Assembly (NCBI GenBank): GCA_016802295.1
Contig: JAESIW010000020.1
Location: 483,653 to 547,652 of the forward strand
Length of the DNA stretch: 64,000 nt
Source: Brachionus rotundiformis
Taxonomy: Eukaryota > Rotifera > Eurotatoria > Ploima > Brachionidae
Direction: 5' to 3'
Shown: piece by piece, positions 22,290 to 32,148 of the stretch
How the letters are laid out: each line of letters opens with the position of its first letter
Numbering within the stretch: the stretch's first letter is position 1
Notes under the pieces: model-generated
What the model saw: the letters and a program-made list of their open reading frames with translations, nothing else
The model's database searches: none
What the model was told of the DNA's origin: nothing
Program-made: the position numbers and the translations under genes

Positions 22290-22710
22290 ATGACAAGTTT
22301 TAATTTTTGCTCTATTTTGATAATTGTCTTGTGTCGCTTGGCATTGGCAAAGGCACTAAGATGTTACAACTGCAATGGATGTGTGACAGTTTTGCAGAAT
22401 CAACTTGTCACATGCCAGCAATCAGAAACATTTTGCTCTGTAAAAAATTAATTTCTTATTTTAAAATTAAAATTAAGAATAGAGTAATTATAAATTTAAT
22501 TTTAATGTACAGAAAAGCGAATCTTTTGTTCTGGGAAACCAAGCTGTGGAAAGAAAATGCACTAGCGGATGTACTGAATGGTCTAAAACCCTAGGATCAA
22601 AAATATCTGTTTACTGCTGTGATACGGATGAATGTAATCATTCTTTCAAATTAATTCCAAATTTATTCATGATAATATCTTTATTAAACAATGTTATTCT
22701 AATAAAATAA
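22290..22710 (+). CDS. Ly6/uPAR-like protein, diverged third member
   Basis: Two exons: 22290-22439 (50 codons) and 22513-22710 (65 codons plus stop). The intron is 73 nt (GTAAAA..GTACAG) in phase 0. The 115-aa product has a signal peptide (about 1-22), begins its mature part ALRCYNCNGC and ends the domain with CCDTDECNH, followed by a hydrophobic tail. Length (115 aa), intron position and phase match the Ly6 pair at 2.5-3.8 kb, but the sequence is strongly diverged. It is a cell-surface three-finger protein by family; ligand unknown. The reading frame is hidden by the intron. Confidence 0.85.
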
Positions 22711-22836
22711 TATCTATTCTTAATTATTTATTTGTAAAATAAATAAAATCCAACACAAAATACAGACATCTATTTGACTTCTTTTATCTATTCCAAAGTA
22801 TTTTCGACTAATTCCAACCTTAGACAAACAACCATT
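22711..22836. other. Spacer between convergent genes
   Basis: A short 3' region shared by the plus-strand Ly6 gene and the minus-strand unknown gene. It has several A/T-rich hexamers that could serve as poly(A) signals. Confidence 0.4.
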
Positions 22837-23485
22837 CTATTTAAATTTAAAAAAGCCAGTGATATTTTTTAATAAATTTTTTGACGATTTTTCTTTTTTG
22901 CTAAATACAATCGGATTTGTGAAAGAGTTATATTCTATTTGATCTAAGCTCAAGTCTAAAGACAATTCTTGACCATTCAGCCAGCAACTTTCATTTTTTC
23001 GATCACATTTTTTTAATCTAAAGTACAATTTTGACATTAGGTCTTCCAATTTTTGGCAATTATGTGTATGAATTTTAGTCGGAGTGTAGCCATCTAATGA
23101 ACACCAAAGAAATTTGGTGTCTTTGGCCTCGAAAAAGCCATCTTCCTCATTACGGAGTTTAAAATCCTTATCTAAAATAATAAAATTTCATACAACTCTA
23201 TAAATTTTCAAATTCAAAGTCGTTACTTTTGGATATTCGGACAAATATGATGGGATTTTTTTGAGAGTTAGCTGTAATAATGTCACCAAGTGGTTCATTT
23301 TCTGCTACCAATTCATTATTAATCAAAACACCATATTTAAAAAGATCATGATTGTGCGTTTTGTGCATTATTTTGGTTTTTAAATCGTCCAAATCATAGC
23401 ATCGGTCATAGTCTAGGCGAATTTTGAAGCCATGGTTTCCGGCTGATATCCAGTCATAGGAAATCCAAATTACTTTTTCGCTCAT
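22837..23485 (-). CDS. Unknown 197-aa protein, two exons
   Basis: Exon 1 is 23227-23485 and exon 2 22837-23171, joined by a 55-nt intron (GTAACG..TTTTAG, phase 1). The join gives one continuous frame across RISK/NKDFKLR. The product is mixed charge, without a signal peptide or membrane span. The first part (DDLKTKIMHKTHNHDLFKYG, then NNELVAENEPLGDII) has the spacing of a ubiquitin-like beta-grasp fold, but this is only an impression. The start ATG overlaps by 4 nt (ATGA) the stop of a 67-codon frame upstream (23482-23685). I cannot assign a function. Confidence 0.6.
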
Positions 23486-23685
23486 TTTACAATTCTTAAT
23501 TCTTCAAAAATAAAACAATTAAATTTTTCTTTCAAATATTTATTTAAAAAATTTATGGAATTTGCCCTATAAAAGGAATTTAGACTTCTAAGTGAGAGAT
23601 TAGTGAGGATGTTTGGAGAATTTTTTGGTTCACTAACTTCAAAAACCAGATTCAAATCTGGATCACTTAAAATAATGCTCATCAT
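23482..23685 (-). CDS. Possible small upstream ORF or exon
   Basis: A 67-aa frame ending in TGA that overlaps the ATG of the next gene on the same strand (ATGA). Its composition (SDPDLNLVFEVSEPKNSPN) is less AT-driven than chance frames nearby. It may be an upstream exon of the 22837-23485 gene or a separate small ORF. Low certainty. Confidence 0.3.
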   Translation of the reverse strand: MMSIILSDPDLNLVFEVSEPKNSPNILTNLSLRSLNSFYRANSINFLNKYLKEKFNCFIFEELRIVK

Positions 23686-24204
23686 TTAAACCTTTAAACT
23701 ATTTTCTAATTTATAATAATTAATAATTTATTAAAAAAAAGAAATTATCTAATTTATAGGAGTATAATTTCAAATTTAGAACCTAAATTTTTTGAACTAG
23801 AAAAATATAAAATAAAAATCTAAATGATTTTAATCTTTTAATTAGCTTCATAAAATAAAATAAAAAAAAAAATCTAATCTCTCTCTCGGCTTGTTTAAAA
23901 TTCAAAAATTAATCAAAATCACGGAAACAATATTTGATAATCATTTATCATGTTAAGTTCCACTATTCATAAATCAAGGTAAAATTTAATAAATTCTATC
24001 ATGTAATTTATACTCAAACAATACTATTCAATTAGTAATTAATTAGAATTATTTGAATGAAAATATATTTTCTTGCTTTTAGGATTCAAAATAAAGTCAT
24101 TATAGAAAAATCATTTCAGCTTTTTTCTGTCATTTTTGAATGGTGTTTCTGTCCTTGTAATAAATTTTTTTTAAACTAAATTTTTTTAAATAAATAAGAA
24201 ATAA
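23686..24204. other. No gene recognised
   Basis: AT-rich, with a short CTCTCTCTCGG tract near 23880. Nothing supportable. Confidence 0.4.
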
Positions 24205-24562
24205 TTAAATTCTTTTTAAAGCATTATTGCCGGTCATTTGATCAGTGGCCGAATCCATCTGAGTCAGCTCAGCCGATTTTTGAGAGAGGGCCTTTCATAA
24301 ATACTGAATGTCTGGTTGAATTTTTTCCCAAATACCTCTCATCAGTTTAAGTGTCTCTTCAAAAGATGTATCACTAAGTTATTATTTATTTTTTATAAAA
24401 TATTAAAAGTTTTAATTTAAAAATTAAAATTGCTTTGTTTGGTAAATATTATGTACCTATGTCTTTATTTTATCCTTTACAATTTCCAGAAATTAACAGA
24501 ATGCTTTTAATGATGTAGTACTGGATGTTACACCATTTACAGAACCATTTTAACCTTGGCAT
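24205..24562 (-). pseudogene. Possible two-exon gene with in-frame TGA
   Basis: The minus strand 24205-24373 has coding-like composition (FEETLKLMRGIWEKIQPDIQ, then after one in-frame TGA KALSQKSAELTQMDSATDQM) and a good acceptor (AACTTAG) just before it. An ATG at 24562 opens MPRLKWFCKWCN, with a donor at 24521 in the matching phase, so a two-exon model is possible. The TGA splits the same frame. It is either a decaying gene, a sequencing error or a mis-modelled intron. Confidence 0.3.
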
Positions 24563-24917
24563 TTTTTCAACCAAATTTCAAATATTGTCTCAAATGATTT
24601 AGAGATAAATTTCCTCTAAATAAATAAGTGGAAAGTACCAACAATGGTTAATAAAAATAAAAAAACAAAAAGAAAATTTTTTATTCAAGAAAAAAACTCC
24701 GCATTAATCTATTTTGGTGAAAGTTTTGTATTTTTAGTTGGCAAAAAAAAAAGAACGGAATGGTAAATCAAAAATTAGAGCTCTTTTGCCTAAAAAATAA
24801 AAACCTCTAAAGAATAAAACAAATTAAATTGACTTTTTTTTACTTATTCACCAAAATCAAGTTTATTTGAAGATATATCACAATTATATAATTTATTAAA
24901 AACAATTTTCCAAAAAT
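24563..24917. other. No gene recognised
   Basis: AT-rich spacer; 3' flank of the 24918 gene. Confidence 0.4.
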
Positions 24918-25406
24918 TCATATTTTATTTAATTTAGGTAAGTTTATATCTGATTTAGTCTTTTGCTTTCCTTCAAAGGTATGCAGTTGTAAGTTTTTGA
25001 TGGGCAAATAGACCTGGACAGCTGATAAAAAAGAGTTTGTTGAATTAAATCTTGAACCGGTATTGGTATTCGATTTGGAATAAAATTCACCAAGTCTCAA
25101 CTCATGGTAAATATTGGCATTCAGTTGGTCGACTTCTTTTTTTCTTTTTGTACAATTTTTTCGGTAACTTTTGAGCACATCACGGATCTCAGGTATATTA
25201 AATACAGTGAATGGTCCGCTTAGGTCTTTTGATTTGCGCAGACTGACCTCAGGCTGCTGGTATTTTTGGCTGATCAGATAAGACACTGCTGATTTGGTTC
25301 GCTTTAGATTTTTCTCTGGCAATACAAAACTGGAGCCCAAAAATAAGCTGGATGAAAACGAGTTCTGTGAGCAATTTGTTGACTTCGAGCGCTTGGGCTT
25401 CTCCAT
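24918..25406 (-). CDS. Unknown small basic protein
   Basis: A 162-aa open frame, rich in Ser and Lys. It has a short helical segment in the middle (VLKSYRKNCTKRKKEVDQLN, about 87-106) that could be a coiled coil. There is no signal peptide or membrane span. Codon composition is clearly different from the surrounding AT-rich DNA, which supports it being real. I do not recognise the family. Confidence 0.55.
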   Translation of the reverse strand: MEKPKRSKSTNCSQNSFSSSLFLGSSFVLPEKNLKRTKSAVSYLISQKYQQPEVSLRKSKDLSGPFTVFNIPEIRDVLKSYRKNCTKRKKEVDQLNANIYHELRLGEFYSKSNTNTGSRFNSTNSFLSAVQVYLPIKNLQLHTFEGKQKTKSDINLPKLNKI

Positions 25407-27165
25407 TTTTCTACCTAAAATTTGCTTTTAAGAAATTTTTTTAATTTCTTTCTTTTTGTTAGCCTTAGAAAAACAAAAGCTTAATTCAGGTAAAAAAATA
25501 AAAGAGAAAAAAAAACACTAATTTTCTTTATATTAAAAGTAAACTTTGAAATGTTTAAAATTTTAATTTCCTATTATTTTACAAAATTAATTATTCTTGG
25601 TTTTAATTGACGGTTTTTCGGATACCGGCGCTTGACGCCTAGTAACAACCTAAAGAACAATGTTAATACTTTATTTTGAATCACTCTACTAAAACATTGA
25701 TTTATATTGAATTTTTATAGAATTTTCACTTTAAATAAGGAAGCTTTGTCAATATTTAATTTTAGTTAGATTAGATTTGATTTTAATAAGTGAATAATAA
25801 AAAAAATGTTAAATACCAAAAGTAAATAGTGCTTTTGGAAACAGCCTAATGAAATGGGATTTTCTGCTGATTTTTGAATTAAGATTAGGCAATTATATTT
25901 TTCTTCCACTGGAAAGTGAATTGGAATTGAATAAATAATTTTTAAAATTTTTTGAATTTATTTTGAATATAAATAATTAAATAGCTCTAAAGTTTTTGGT
26001 TAAGTCTGCAAGATATTGATTCAGCCAAAGCCAAATTTGTGTTAGCTTTTAGGATTTATTTAAGCTTTAAATCGAAAATATGGCTACATCAACTTGGGAA
26101 ATTTTACTAATATGGAATAAATGACCAAAAAAAATAAATTTCTTATTTCCAAAAGATTTTAAATAGGGAAGCACGTTTTCAGGCTGGTAAAGTAAACCAC
26201 TACGACTAAATTTTTATTCTAAATTAAACTAATTAAAATTTAATTTTAAAGCTATATAATTTAAAATATTAAGTAATAGAAAAAATAATATTTGTCTTTA
26301 ATTAATGGACTAGAATTTTTTACAATGGAGCAGATTTCGTTTTAAAAATTTAGTATAACTTTAAACAAATATTTGATCTTTTAATCAAAGAGAAACTCTA
26401 TATGATAAAAACGATTTAATTTGGCAAAAAAATTTAAAACATGCTCAACGAAAGCCTGCAAAGTTGGTAAATTTAACAATCAAAACTGAAGAGACTTGGT
26501 GTGTGATATTCTTTAGAACTCGTAACAATTGAATAAACTACTATTTATCCTGAAATTTAATGAAAAATATAACTTATTGTATTAAGAAATGGAAAATTAA
26601 ATTTAGATAATTTTTTTATTTTTGATTTTTTCAACCTAGAGAGTTGTTGAATAGGCACTTTTTGGCTTTTTATTCTGACTAATGGTTAATAGCCTAATGA
26701 AATTTAAATAGATAGATATGTGAGGAATGCTGGATTGTCAGATCTTGGAAGCCTCTTCAACCTGAACTAACAGCCTAAACAAGAGGGGTTTTAAAGACAC
26801 AAATTTACTTAATTTTTTAAATTTTTTCTGAAAATAGAATCTTATTCAAAAAGAATGCTTAAAAACATTCAATTCTTTAGAGTAATATCTATAATATTAG
26901 GATTTTATTTATAAAATTTAAAACAAAAAGAAAAATCCCACTTAATTTTTATTATTTTTATAAAATAAAACAATATAGCTTAAAAAAATGTTTTTCTTAA
27001 TTTATTACCCAAGGCATTTTGAATACCAAATGACAATTTTTTCGATTTGGCCGGGATCTAGTTACCTTTTTGCCTATTAATCGAACGAGCTTAATTGAAT
27101 AATTTATTTAACTCTAAAATATTGAATAAATAGTCTTTTAAAATAACTTAAATTAAATCAAGTAG
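25407..27165. other. AT-rich non-coding region
   Basis: No gene recognised. A GC-richer patch at 25618-25650 (CGGATACCGGCGCTTGACGCC) stands out, about 220 bp upstream of the 24918-25406 start. It might be a promoter element. Confidence 0.45.
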
Positions 27166-27618
27166 CTAAAAATTGGAAAATATGTTTAAAAAAACATTTA
27201 TAATTGAGATAGAAATGACCAAAAATGTGACAGCGTTATTTCTTTTGATCAATTGGTCACGCTTTTCTTTGTCTATAAACTCGTTGGTTTTTGCCAAATA
27301 GATGAGAACAATGCCGACCACTACTTGCAATACCAAAGATAAAATTACAAAAAATAAGATTATAATGCTCAAGACATCTAGCTGTTGTTTCTGACCCAAA
27401 TCAATTATATCTTTTAGCTGAACAAAATTGTTGGCAATCATGGCCAGATTGAAAAATCCAGTAGCATAGGTCTTTTTGGTGGCGTAAGAGTCGAACATGT
27501 TTATGAGGGCGTCGATGTCCATGCGCTTTATCTTGATGAATCGCTGCTGTTCGACCCTCTGGATCTGGTAGTCCGACTCATCGGTTTCAGCTGCTGATTT
27601 ATCATTATGACTATTCAT
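27166..27618 (-). CDS. Ninjurin
   Basis: A 150-aa frame with the ninjurin core. SYATKKTYATGFFNLAMIAN (44-63) forms the conserved amphipathic-helix region. The first transmembrane helix (about 80-108, containing SLVLQVVVGIVLIYLAK) follows, and a second hydrophobic helix ends the protein (about 129-150). Ninjurins are plasma-membrane proteins; in vertebrates NINJ1 oligomerises to rupture the membrane in lytic cell death and also acts in adhesion (family knowledge). The length matches the family. It is divergent from snapin, with 389 bp between starts. Confidence 0.9.
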   Translation of the reverse strand: MNSHNDKSAAETDESDYQIQRVEQQRFIKIKRMDIDALINMFDSYATKKTYATGFFNLAMIANNFVQLKDIIDLGQKQQLDVLSIIILFFVILSLVLQVVVGIVLIYLAKTNEFIDKEKRDQLIKRNNAVTFLVISISIINVFLNIFSNF

Positions 27619-28007
27619 CTTTTTTTCTTTCCTAATCTTTTTCTCTAAGCATTTAAAGATTTGTTTTGTTCTATTATATAAAACTGCGTATAATAAATGA
27701 CTTTTGAAGTTTGGATGGAACTATCCTTGGTACATTACTATTCAAAAACTAGTAATAAAAAAAATTGTCTGCATTCTAGTTCAAATCTCATTATCTATTA
27801 ATTAAATAAATAAATAAATTTATTAAATTTTTAAATTAATTTATTAATATATTTTTTGGTCAATTTTCTAAAATTTTATCTAAATAGTAAATATAAAGTT
27901 AAACTTTTTTTGTCATTCAGATGTTTAACAAAATATAGTTTTAAAATTGTTAATTTTTATACTCAAATCTTGTGATTTTATACCTATTTTTAATTTAAAC
28001 TTCAAAA

Positions 28008-28571
28008 ATGGAAGATGAAAATGAACCAAGACCGAAAGCAGAAGACATTTCCAACTTAAGCGAAGAAATTCGCCAAAATATGAGCATATCTAAGGCGAAG
28101 ATGGACGAAAACCTGCTAGTTACGAACTTTGTCGCCTTTTTTGAACCCCTAATCCACAACCTAGACTCAAACGTCCAGTCACTGAGGTAAAAATTTGCTT
28201 TTAAAATCCAAATTTTAAAATGCTTACCAAAGACAAAGTCAAGTAGAACTTCAAGACCAAATAAAAACATTACTGAATCGTAAAAATACAATTTAAATAG
28301 ACAAAAGTTAAACAATTTTTTAAGAAATTGCCAAAATTTATGATGATGAGAAGAAAAAACTGGACCTCGACGAGCATACCAAACGACTGGTCTTGACCAA
28401 GAAAAAATTAAACTCGGTCCAGGCAACAATTTTAGCTGTACAGGTATATTTGAGACATTAATTAGTATATATCTAATTAAAAGTATAATTTTAAAGGAAC
28501 GTCTAAATCGCATTTATACTGCCATTCATAAAGACCCCAATTTTATATCTATGAAAACGAATGTTGAATAA
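28008..28571 (+). CDS. snapin: Snapin (BLOC-1/BORC subunit)
   Basis: Four exons: 28008-28186, 28233-28279, 28325-28443 and 28497-28571, with introns of 46, 45 and 53 nt, all GT..AG. The joined frame is 139 aa (human snapin 136). Across the first junction it reads LDSNVQSLRQSQVELQDQI, matching the conserved LDSHVHAVRESQVELREQI-type helix of snapin. The exon 3 to 4 junction carries the ATILAVQERLNRIY region. Snapin is a small coiled-coil subunit of BLOC-1 and BORC, acting in lysosome-related organelle biogenesis and positioning, and binds SNAP25. An AATAAA overlaps the stop codon. The next start codon on the strand is only 110 nt downstream. Confidence 0.9.
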
Positions 28572-28663
28572 ATTTTCGTAAAAAAATGTTTTTTTTTTAA
28601 CTTTATTTTTTTTAACTTTTAACCAAGTTAATTAATTTTGGAAGACTAAAATAAATATTTAAA

Positions 28664-28680
28664 TTTTGAATTATTTAGTT
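28664..28680 (+). promoter_or_regulatory. Candidate splice (trans-splice) acceptor
   Basis: A T-rich run ending TTATTTAG lies two bases before the ATG at 28681, only about 107 bp past the snapin stop. No room exists for a usual promoter. It could be the acceptor of a 5' UTR intron or of spliced-leader trans-splicing, which is known in rotifers. Inference only. Confidence 0.35.
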
Positions 28681-30473
28681 ATGTCTTTTAAGTCACCAGA
28701 ATCTCCAAAATCGTCCAAGGTAACCAATGTTGTATTTAATAATTCCACTCGTGATCATAGTCTATCTAAGCTTGACCATACTTATCTCATTTTTTCAAAC
28801 AAAAAGCCCTAGAATTGACTTTAATGGAAAAAAAGTGTGCTTATTGATAGCCCATCCGGACGATGAGTCCATGTTCTTTGGTCCATTACTTTGCCATTTG
28901 TCTAGAATAGATTGTCAAGTGTTTATTTTGTGCATGACCACTGGAAATTACTACCAGCAAGGCTATCGCCGGGTGCAAGAAATGCACTCGGCATGTGGAC
29001 ACATGTTCCAAGTGTATAATTTAAAGATAGTTGACCAAGAAGACAAAATTCCTGATCATGCGACAAAAAAATGGGACGAAGAATTTACAAGAAATGTTAT
29101 TTCAGAGTATTTAGAAGAAAATTCTGTCCATACAGTGATAACATTTGACCAATTTGGAATAAGTGGCCATCCAAATCACTGCTATTTGAATAAAATAATG
29201 AAAAAATATTTTCCAAACGTGGAAACATGGCAACTAGAGACTGTAAATCGGGCTAGAAAATACATACCACTTTTAGACCTTTTCTTCAGCTTAAAAGAAA
29301 ACTATCTAATAATTGGCTCTGTGCACGACTATTGTAGAATATTTGGCATGATGCTAAAGCACAAGAGCCAGTTGGTCTGGTTTAGATGGCTGTATTTGAT
29401 CACATCTAGATACATGTTTATAAACTCATTTAAAAAAATTTATTGAATAAAAATTTTAATTAAATTATTAAAAATTTTTTTAAAGACCCCATTGTTTGAT
29501 GACTACGAGGGCTCGGAATTCGAGTTTTCTACCAAAGAGTCTGGTAGCAAGTCAAGCGGTGATTTGTTCAAAAAGCCAGATACCAGAACGGCTAGTCTTC
29601 CATCAAAGTCTTATTTGGGTCAAGAGCAAATGAAAAATGAGTCCCAGATCCGGTCCTTGCATTACAGAAGCATGAATGCATATGCCAGACACGTTAAACT
29701 GGTCAATGACTATCTTATCTATTACAGCGGTGGAAAAAAGCTTAGCGAAGTGTTCCAACGCGACACGTCAAGTGATAAGACTGACTTGGATGTGATACGT
29801 GAGGAAATGAGATTTATATGGGAAGAGCAAGATGAGCCCAGCACCTGGGAACAAAAATTGGCAAAAAAATATTATGACAAGTTGTTTAAAGAGTACTGTA
29901 TCTGTGATTTGACATTTTATAGACAAAATAAGATAGCTTTGAGGTGGCGGGTTGAGAAAGAAGTTCTTACTGGCAAGGGACAGTTCATATGTGGTGACAA
30001 ACGATGTTCTAGCCGAGAAGGTCTCAAGACTTGGGAGGTCAATTTTGGTTATGTGGAACATGGCGAGAAAAAAAATGCTCTTGTTAAGCTGAGACTCTGT
30101 CCTGAATGTTCTGCTAAATTAAACTTTCATCATAAGTATAAAATTATGGCTTCTTTAATTGGCATTTTAAATTTTTCCAAGAAAAAAGGAATATATTAAA
30201 CCGGTTAAGATTGAGAAGCGGAAAAAAAAAGAAAAAATTAAACAAAGTTCCGAGTCAGATAGTGAAGAGGACGGCATTCAAGAGGAAAAGAAAAAGCTTA
30301 AAAAGGAGGATATTGTTGCTGAGCCCAAGGAGAAAATTTCAACTGATGGCAATATGATTGTTTTGGAATCCGATGATTCGATGTGGAAATCGAATGCTGC
30401 TTCCGAAAAGCATGATGAGGCCAAGGCTAGAGAAGAAGAATTCGAAGAATATTTGGAAGATTTATTTTTTTAA
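28681..30473 (+). CDS. FRA10AC1: FRA10AC1 homologue
   Basis: Three exons: 28681-28719 (13 codons), 29486-30135 and 30182-30473, with introns of 766 and 46 nt. The joined frame is 326 aa (human protein 315). Diagnostic blocks are MNAYARHVKLVNDYLIYYSG, KTDLDVIREEMRFIW, KLAKKYYDKLFKEYCICDL, WEVNFGYVEHGEKKNALVKL and KLNFHH, plus a C-terminus FEEYLEDLFF like the vertebrate FDEYFQDLFL. Two CxxC-type pairs (ICGDKRC, LCPECS) suggest a metal site. FRA10AC1 is a nuclear protein associated with the spliceosome. Intron 1 contains the complete PIGL gene. The first exon is my inference: it is in phase and preceded by a good acceptor, but a different 5' exon is possible. Confidence 0.82.
28727..29446 (+). 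CDS. PIGL: PIG-L, GlcNAc-PI de-N-acetylase
   Basis: A 239-aa intronless frame (human PIGL 252). It has an N-terminal transmembrane helix (3-22), the metal-binding AHPDDE motif (42-47), GNYYQQGYRR (73-82), DQFGISGHPNH with the second histidine motif (141-151), and a C-terminus HKSQLVWFRWLYLI..SRYMFINS like that of animal PIG-L. The enzyme deacetylates GlcNAc-PI to GlcN-PI on the cytosolic face of the ER, step two of GPI-anchor synthesis. The whole gene lies in FRA10AC1 intron 1; its ATG is only 7 nt after the donor. An AATAAA overlaps its stop codon, so intron retention with intronic poly(A) would produce it. Confidence 0.93.
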   Translation: MLYLIIPLVIIVYLSLTILISFFQTKSPRIDFNGKKVCLLIAHPDDESMFFGPLLCHLSRIDCQVFILCMTTGNYYQQGYRRVQEMHSACGHMFQVYNLKIVDQEDKIPDHATKKWDEEFTRNVISEYLEENSVHTVITFDQFGISGHPNHCYLNKIMKKYFPNVETWQLETVNRARKYIPLLDLFFSLKENYLIIGSVHDYCRIFGMMLKHKSQLVWFRWLYLITSRYMFINSFKKIY

Positions 30474-30760
30474 TTTTCATTCTTTTTCAAAATTAATAAA
30501 TTGTGTAAATAAATTTTTTTTTAAATTTTATTTGATTAATCCAAATTAAAATATTAACCGTTCTAAAGACACATCATAAATGTTTTATCATATTTATTTT
30601 AGCAAAATTTTTCTGCTAAAATATAATCGATAATAATAATAATAATAATAATAAGGAGATCTATTTCTTTCTCCTGGTAAATTTTTATTTGACTGTCCAT
30701 GCTTCCTAAAAAATTAATTAATTGAATTACTTAGTTAGAAGAAATTATGTCTGTAAACAT
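30474..30760. other. Intergenic with (ATA)n microsatellite
   Basis: AT-rich. It has a perfect (AAT)n run of about eight units at 30630-30653. No gene. Confidence 0.5.
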
Positions 30761-31172
30761 ATTTCTTGACCAACTTGAAAAGAATTCAGATTATTTCAGA
30801 ATTCAGCGGTACAATCTATTTCAAAACTAAAATATGATACTTCATCTCTAAATAAACTTAAACTTCATACTGTCACGAATCGACTTTTTGAACTGAGTGA
30901 AAGATATGTCGTGAAAGGACTGGTTAATTCTGTTCCTCTAGTGGTCAGACTAGTAAGTGAATACAAAGCAGGTTTTGAATCAAGGTTCATAGTTTTTCCG
31001 ACTCCATTGTGTTATTGCTACCTAACTATCTCTTCTTCAAATATTTAATCACGGTTATTTTATTTGATTTTATTTATCACTTCTTAATTTTTAATTTATT
31101 TAATTTAAATTTTATTTTTTTTTATTCTGAAAGAGCTTTTGCTCGGTACAGATAAACAAATAAATAAATAAA
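30761..31172 (+). mobile_element. LINE 3' end with (TAAA)n tail
   Basis: The plus frame reads KLKLHTVTNRLFELSERYVV (about 30848-30907), then GLVNSVPLVVRLVSEYK, like the extreme C-terminus of Jockey/I-type LINE proteins. It ends in a short hairpin (AAAGAGCTTTTGCTCG) followed by AAACAAATAAATAAATAAA at 31154-31172. The 5' part is missing. Confidence 0.55.
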
Positions 31173-31504
31173 AAAGCTCGAATGGCTTCCAAATGCACAT
31201 GATGTTCCATTAGGTCAAAAAAGAAATAAGGTTAATCCTGGAAAAACTAAAAAAGCATTCTTTTTTTTAGTATTTTATTTGTAATGATTAGAAATTCAAC
31301 CATGTGAATCTCAACAGCAACATCATCAACAACAAGCTACTCCTTTGAAAAATTCTTTTCAAGATTATTACGTTTTATCCAATGTTAAAAATAGTGAAAA
31401 CTTATCCTTTAAAATTAGATGAACCTAATGATTTTATTATTGATCAAAATTATCAAACTTATGCACAAGAATCTGCAAATGGTCCAAAACGTCGTTATTT
31501 ATAA
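31173..31504 (+). pseudogene. Decayed transposase-like C-terminus
   Basis: The plus strand reads EWLPNAHDVPLGQKRNKVNP and GKTKKAF, resembling the C-terminal PLGRKRxxGRPxxxKKAL segment found after the SWIM finger in MULE-type transposase relatives. A Gln-rich part (CESQQQHHQQQATPLKNSFQ) and DEPNDFIIDQNYQTYAQESA ending at a stop (about 31504) follow in shifted frames. A poly-T insertion and frame changes indicate decay. The family assignment is tentative. Confidence 0.4.
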
Positions 31505-32029
31505 TTATGTCAGAAAAACAAAAAGGACGAAGGGTTTTGACGCATAAAACAAAATAATAAAACATAAAAATTAGACCATTTTTTTTTAAATTTTTATCGC
31601 ATATTTTCTCTTATTAAAGCATAAAAATCTTTTCCGATTTACGCGAAAGTTCCAAAGCGATTCCGCTATTCAGTCTGAACGAGAGAAACAAATAGGTTTA
31701 CTGAAAAGAAAATACATTTCATCAAAACTTCTCTATAAGAGCTCTAGTATCTGAAATGACTCAAGTTACTGATATAATCAACCAAGTTGATCTGGTCGTT
31801 TTAAATTCAGAAGCTGTTGAACCAACAAGAAGAAGAGGAGACAGCGAAAAAACTAAAATTGATATTTCCATATGAAAGTTTTATATTTTTGTCGATACTA
31901 AGCTTAATTTCTTTTTTCTTCTTTTCTAACTTAATATGAATAACGATATTTTCATAATTTTTTTTTGTAATTTTTATTTTTGCTATCAAAAGATTAAAAT
32001 TTGCTATCATACACATAATTTTACAAGCA
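31505..32029. other. No gene recognised
   Basis: Unassigned sequence with patches of higher GC (31630-31700). No stable frame. Confidence 0.35.
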
Positions 32030-32148
32030 GGTGAAAAAAAATTTAGTCTAGTACTTATTTTGAAGTCCTCAATCGGATCAACTCTCTGTCTCCCTTCCTC
32101 TAACACTGTCAAGCCTAGTTTTTTGAGTGATAAAAGAGAGGTGGTCAT
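32030..32148 (-). mobile_element. LINE C-terminal scrap
   Basis: The minus frame reads LKKLGLTVLEEGRQRVDPIE then DFKI, matching the LGLTTLxERRxRGDLIEMFKI block of the LINE RTs elsewhere in the window. Only about 120 bp remain. Confidence 0.65.

Noticed and set aside
25618..25655. Possible RFX X-box (GCCTAGTAAC)
   Set aside because: The match to the X-box consensus is partial and the nearby gene is not a recognised ciliary gene.
27995..28513. 172-codon minus frame over snapin
   Set aside because: It is the antisense shadow of snapin exons and introns; the plus strand explains the region fully.
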